The notes beneath the pieces are model-generated. The model had not been told where the DNA came from. It ran no database searches and was given only the letters and a program-made list of their open reading frames with translations. From Nepenthes gracilis (taxonomy: Eukaryota > Streptophyta > Magnoliopsida > Caryophyllales > Nepenthaceae), in the NCBI GenBank assembly GCA_033239525.1, contig BSYO01000004.1, positions 26,574,037 to 26,638,036 of the forward strand: 64,000 bases of DNA, given 5' to 3'. Below are positions 59,886-64,000 of the stretch, piece after piece (position 1 is the first letter of the stretch; each line of letters begins with the position of its first letter). A program made the translations under genes and the position numbers.

Positions 59886-60618
59886 AATTGCAAAACGAAC
59901 CAAATAATTATTTCAAAAATGAAACAATAATAATTATTTTAAGTCAAACATGTTGTCTAAATAATATAATGACCCAAAAGATACATGACTAATAAATAAT
60001 TAGTCACAAAATAACTTAAAATAGTGATGGTAACAAATAATAAGTCATGGCAGTACCGTCGTTTATAGCTCTTGGCAATAGGAGTTATAAGTATCTTGGC
60101 AGATCGATGCCAGTGGTGTAATTTTTTCAAATTTTTTTATGATCATTTTAAATGGTAGATCTTTTTATCCTCTTAATATTTTAATTATACTTGCAATATA
60201 AAAGACTAATAATAAAATAATATATTAAAATATTATCTCAATCTTTACCTTCTATTACTTTTAAAATAATCTTAATCATAGAAAGGATATATAAGTCTAT
60301 TATTTGAAAGGACTATCACATAATCTATTTTTCTCAGCTATATTATAGGAACTACAAAGCCAAAAAAGATAAGCAGAACCCCAATATTTATGGAAGTGTT
60401 TAAAAAGAAAATCTGTGCTCTTGCTTCAACGATGGGTGTCTACATAGGATTCATCATTTAGGTATTACATGCCCAGAATACGTATAATGATAAAAATTAC
60501 TTCAATATGACTGAAAATTTATGAGTTTAAAATTATAGAAATAGTTTTCCTATATCCAGAATAAGAAATAAAATTGTCTGTATTTAACCATATTTAGGGT
60601 TCATAGTAAAATAAGTTT
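59886..60618. other. AT-rich intergenic region
   Basis: Nothing beyond short A/T repeats (aataataattatttt). Confidence 0.5.
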
Positions 60619-61486
60619 TGTTGGGACCGTATACGCCTCCTCGGACACTGCAGAAGCAAAAATGAGGCTAGGCACCCCTCTGGTTGCACCAGACCGGGGC
60701 AGACAAAAATCAACCGATCCGAGCACGAACCTTGGGACTAAGCAACTCGAACACTATAGGAACCAAAGTTGCTGGGCACTTGACCTGAGCAATGTTTGGA
60801 AAGAGAGGCGGAATACTTTCCCGATTCAATGAAGCAACAAAGAAGAGGAATAAAGAATGAACAATGAACACAAGATTTTACGTGGAAAACCCTTTTCAAT
60901 CAAGGAAAAACCACGGAGAATCCGTCCAATAAACGTATTTCACTATACGAGATTTTGATACAACAAAGAGAGAACAAAGAGAAATCAAAGACTCCTTCAC
61001 CGTTTTTCTCTTCTTCTCACATACATCTATCGAAAACCTATTTCACGCATTTAAATTATGTTTTAATCTATCTCACACACATCACCTAAGGATAGAATTA
61101 ATCCTCTCCTACAATATGAATATTTCCTCGCGTAAAACCGCCTTCAACAGAATCGCCCGAGATCACATATCTCCAAGGAATCACTGAGTTGGCATCAAAC
61201 AAAAAACGGGTGGCCAACTTAAAATGTTCGTATTCTTTACGACTAGTCAACACTTCATGGACCGCCTTAAGTTTCCGTGTCCTCCGTGATTCTCCAAAGA
61301 ACCGGTTAACTTAACCTCCAAGACGGTTAACATCGAACCGGCCATGTTAACCGCCAATCCGGTCAACTCCCCATTGACCGTCTGAAGCCTTGCTCACCAA
61401 TCCGGTCAACTTTTCGTTGACCGTTTGCCCGCCGTAACACTAGTTCTCGGTTTACTAGAATTTCTTCACGGGAGTGATCCCCAACA
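60619..61486 (-). mobile_element. 868-bp solo LTR, minus orientation
   Basis: It starts TGTTGGGACCGTATACG and ends GTGATCCCCAACA, with the inverted tips TGTTGGG/CCCAACA as in the LTR at 37517. The block gattttacgtggaaaacccttttcaa is the reverse of the U5 motif (gaaaagggttttccacgtaaaat) of related LTRs, so it is read on minus. The U3 half (61310-61430) holds repeated ccggtcaact...ttgaccg inverted repeats. Flanking 5-mers (agttt, agcaa) do not match, so the target duplication has decayed or the LTR is recombinant. Confidence 0.7.
61310..61430 (-). repeat. Short inverted repeats (CGGTCAA...TTGACCG) in LTR U3
   Basis: Two units, cggtcaactccccattgaccg (near 61361) and cggtcaacttttcgttgaccg (near 61402), keep the 7-bp stem and differ only in the loop. 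gttaac words nearby (61305-61350) look like older units. Confidence 0.65.
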
Positions 61487-62425
61487 AGCAAATAAACAGT
61501 TGAATATAGAATGACTTTAAAAAGAGTTTGAATGTATTATATTCTTGATATCTTTCAAATGTCATTTTAGTAATTTTTTTCTAATAATAGTAAAGTTTAA
61601 ATTTTTTTGATAATATAATTATTAGTTATTAATTGTTTGTCATTATGTTCAATGTACTTTGTGCTATTAAGATTAGAAAAATTAAAATTATAATATACTA
61701 AGTTGTGGTGTACCCTCTAAATTTAATAACTTAAAACTCCACAAAGTAAGCCCCTACTTGGATTCACCATCATCCGGTTCAGCCATTCCTTTTGCACCAG
61801 GCCCATACCCACATTTCCTCCTCCATTATCCACGCATATTGCATCTTGGGTAGAAGGTAGTTAAGCTAAAAGTGCAGGTAATTAATATAAAAGTGAGCTA
61901 CAGAAAGCTAATTCGTTTTTGAGAGGGAGAGGGGAGAAGACAGAGTAGAGGGAGAGCCGTGAGTTCATGCTTGGTTGAGGTCCCTGTTCGGCCGAAAACA
62001 TAGCCGCTACAGGTCCCTGTTCGTTGAAGCTTGCCGCTGCGCTGCTGCGCCGGAGCTGATTTCCGTGGAGCTTAAATCTGAGGCAACTGAATTTTACACC
62101 CTCTAGATGCTATAATCATAACAGAGTTTCTCTCGATATCCGTTGGCTGCTCCTTTTCACTGTTTAAATAGAATTCCAGAACACTTCTACTACTCCTCCG
62201 TTGATTTCGGAAATCTTGATTGAACTCTAAACGTAAGAATCATTTGATTGTCATGATTTGCACAAGTCTTGTGGTAATGAATTGGTTAACTTGTTAAATA
62301 AGACTTTTGAGCGTTTGAGAAGATTAACCCATTGTAAATGCGAATGAAAAGTACCCGCTTCTTGGACGAAGTTGATGAACAATAGCCGAGCGTGTAAACT
62401 AGCTTCCAAACCATTTTTGAGCAAA
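61487..62425. other. Intergenic, with possible retroelement scrap at 61900-62100
   Basis: Mostly AT-rich. The part 61910-62090 is GC-richer, begins with a gagaggg-rich leader-like tract and repeats aggtccctgttcg twice (61978 and 62011). No gene is supported. Confidence 0.4.
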
Positions 62426-62529
62426 CTGTTTATTGAGTTTGGTTACTCTTTTGTGCGTAACTCAACAAACGGATATGTTATCGAAATATCATGTAAGGTT
62501 TGTACAAAATTCAAAGAACCACAAATTGG

Positions 62530-62810
62530 TTGCAACAAAAGGCAGGAGTGATAATTTTTCAGAGTAGGCAAATGCTAGAGGGATAATTTGCCGGAGTAGG
62601 CAAATGTAGGAGGGATAATTTGCCAGAGTGAGCAATTGTCGGAAGAAGCAATCTGTTAAAGTGAGCAATTGCCAGTGTAGGCAAATACCGGAGGGGCAAT
62701 CTACCAAAGTGAGCAATTGCCGAAATGGGTAAATGCCAGAGCAAGCAATTTGCTGGAGTGGCTCTGGGCACCGGAATAGACTGCAACTGGAGTGGATCTG
62801 ACGACTGATG
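62530..62810 (+). repeat. Hairpin minisatellite in LTR U3
   Basis: Units of about 19-32 bp are built on tttgcc(g/a)gagt(a/g)ggcaaat. The best unit, ATTTGCC-GGAGTA-GGCAAAT, can pair over 7 bp, and others change the stem (attGCC/aGCaatt) and keep the (G/A)GAGT loop. It is followed by gccggaatag and actggagtgg words. The same design, with another stem, is seen at 672-1300. Confidence 0.75.
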
Positions 62811-62865
62811 TAAAGGCGGGCCTAGGACGGTTTGTCTAGAAAGCGGGTAGCTGACTTTACAGAGT

Positions 62866-62926
62866 AGGTTGTTGACTTTTAAAATTGCTAGTTGACTTTT
62901 AAAATTGCTAGTTGACTTTTTAGAAT
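62866..62926 (+). repeat. Triple 21-bp repeat
   Basis: gttgacttttaaaattgcta occurs twice in tandem and is followed by a third partial copy, gttgactttttagaat. Confidence 0.9.
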
Positions 62927-63578
62927 AGGTCAACTGCAAAAGGTAGGAAGGCAGCTTTACAAAGTAGGTGGTAATCTTGTAGGGCACGTGTTTAAACTAG
63001 CAAAACATGAGCCATCTGTGAAAGCGTGAGACTGGTGAAAGCGCAAAAAATGATAAAGCTAGCGTGACAAATCTTCTACAAGATCAAGCTAGGTGAGCAG
63101 ATGGAATATGAGCCAAGTGTCATTATAAAGTCCACCAAGTGCTTCAGAAGATGGTGTGGTGAACCGTGTGGGGAAAGGATGGTGGAATAGAGCAGAAATG
63201 AAGTGCGGAAGGGAGTCATCGCCGTTCACTGTTCACAATCATACTTGTAAAATCAGAGAGTAGAGAGTACCACCAGTGCAAAAAAGGAGAGAAGAGGGAA
63301 GGAGAATTTCCTTACTTTAGATATTGTTTTCTTGTTTTGTCTCAGGTGGGTTTTTGGAACTTTGTCTTCGGGGTTTGTAACCAATTTTATATAGTAAAAT
63401 TTTTCAGAGTTTGCCGTGTGAATTATTTCTTGGTTGAAAAGGGTTTTTCACGTTAAAATTTGTTATGTATTCCTGTATTCATTGCACTTACATTCTTGGT
63501 GGTTGATGGTCAACGGGGAGTTTAGGTTCTTCCGTTGCGCCGGATTAGGGTATGTCCGGGTTGAACACCAACACTGTT

Positions 63579-64000
63579 ACTATGATTAATCAGTGGGCTA
63601 ATATTTAGAATTTAGCTGATCTCAATTTATACTAATCTATGTTTAATATGGCATCGATGTAATACGGCCACCAAATGCCGGATTTAGCTCACCTTTTGCT
63701 AAAGTTTTTGTTGATTTCAGGCTAATCGTTTATACGTTAGATCCATGCATTCATATTTATATAATTGCTATTTTCACTATATAATACTCTAAGATTAATA
63801 TTTTATTAATAAAATGCAATTTCGATTATCCAAGACATAATAATTGATCGGTGAAATCAAGATGAGTGATATGGAAACTAGCACTTGTTTTCCTCCTATG
63901 CCGATTTAAATTGAGTACACTCGCAATGAAATTAGCCTTGTAAATCATGCATGCTATTTAATTGATGTTGATAATGCTTTAACGATAAGTTGAACATGAA
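63579..64000. other. AT-rich intergenic region to window end
   Basis: No gene, repeat or motif that I can support. Confidence 0.5.

Larger units (their letters stand above)
62426..63578 (+). mobile_element. 1143-bp solo LTR with exact 5-bp target duplication (ctgtt)
   Basis: LTR 62431-63573 starts TATTGAGTTTGGTTACTC (TG decayed to TA) and ends GGGTTGAACACCAACA. The word ctgtt is found at 62426-62430 and 63574-63578. Order inside: hairpin array (62530-62800), 21-bp triple repeat (near 62870), TATA-like cattataaag (near 63120), gagagaagaggg leader and the gaaaagggtttttcacgttaaaat U5 motif. No internal region, so a solo LTR. Confidence 0.8.

Overview
This is nuclear DNA of a flowering plant, most likely a eudicot and perhaps woody. 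It is AT-rich and intron-containing, with three ordinary plant genes set among many decayed LTR retrotransposons. I cannot name the species from sequence alone. No bacterial operon, CRISPR, tRNA or rRNA is visible.

Layout. 1-11480 is most of a Ty3/gypsy element of the Tat type. It has the end of the 5' LTR, a broken gag, protease, reverse transcriptase, RNase H, a second (archaeal-type) RNase H and integrase on +, then an unusual intron-containing gene on the opposite strand (9896-7841), then the 3' LTR. Its gag is split by an LTR-like insertion that carries a ~27-bp hairpin-forming tandem repeat. 11481-20000 is a pile of solo LTRs and remnants, including a clean 2535-bp solo LTR (14161-16695) with a 5-bp target duplication. 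20527-25731 (-) is a six-exon long remorin gene. 25800-38900 is AT-rich intergenic DNA with several solo LTRs, two of them with exact target duplications. 39126-51097 (+) is an eight-exon THO complex subunit 5 gene (818 aa). 52685-56124 (-) is a four-exon AREB/ABF-class bZIP transcription factor (459 aa), convergent with THO5. 57400-64000 is AT-rich DNA with two more LTRs, one carrying a second hairpin array.

The three host genes are independent: a membrane-nanodomain scaffold protein (remorin), an mRNA-export complex subunit (THO5) and an abscisic-acid-response transcription factor (AREB/ABF). All three exon models were built by hand. Every junction is GT-AG, the phases agree across all introns, and each concatenated CDS divides by three with no internal stop.

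The observations most worth following are: the antisense, spliceosomal-intron-bearing gene inside the Tat element; arrays of short inverted repeats with a G(G/A)AGT-like loop in the promoter half of otherwise different LTRs; and a 164-bp tandem duplication in THO5 intron 1 that copies the 3' splice site and the first bases of exon 2.
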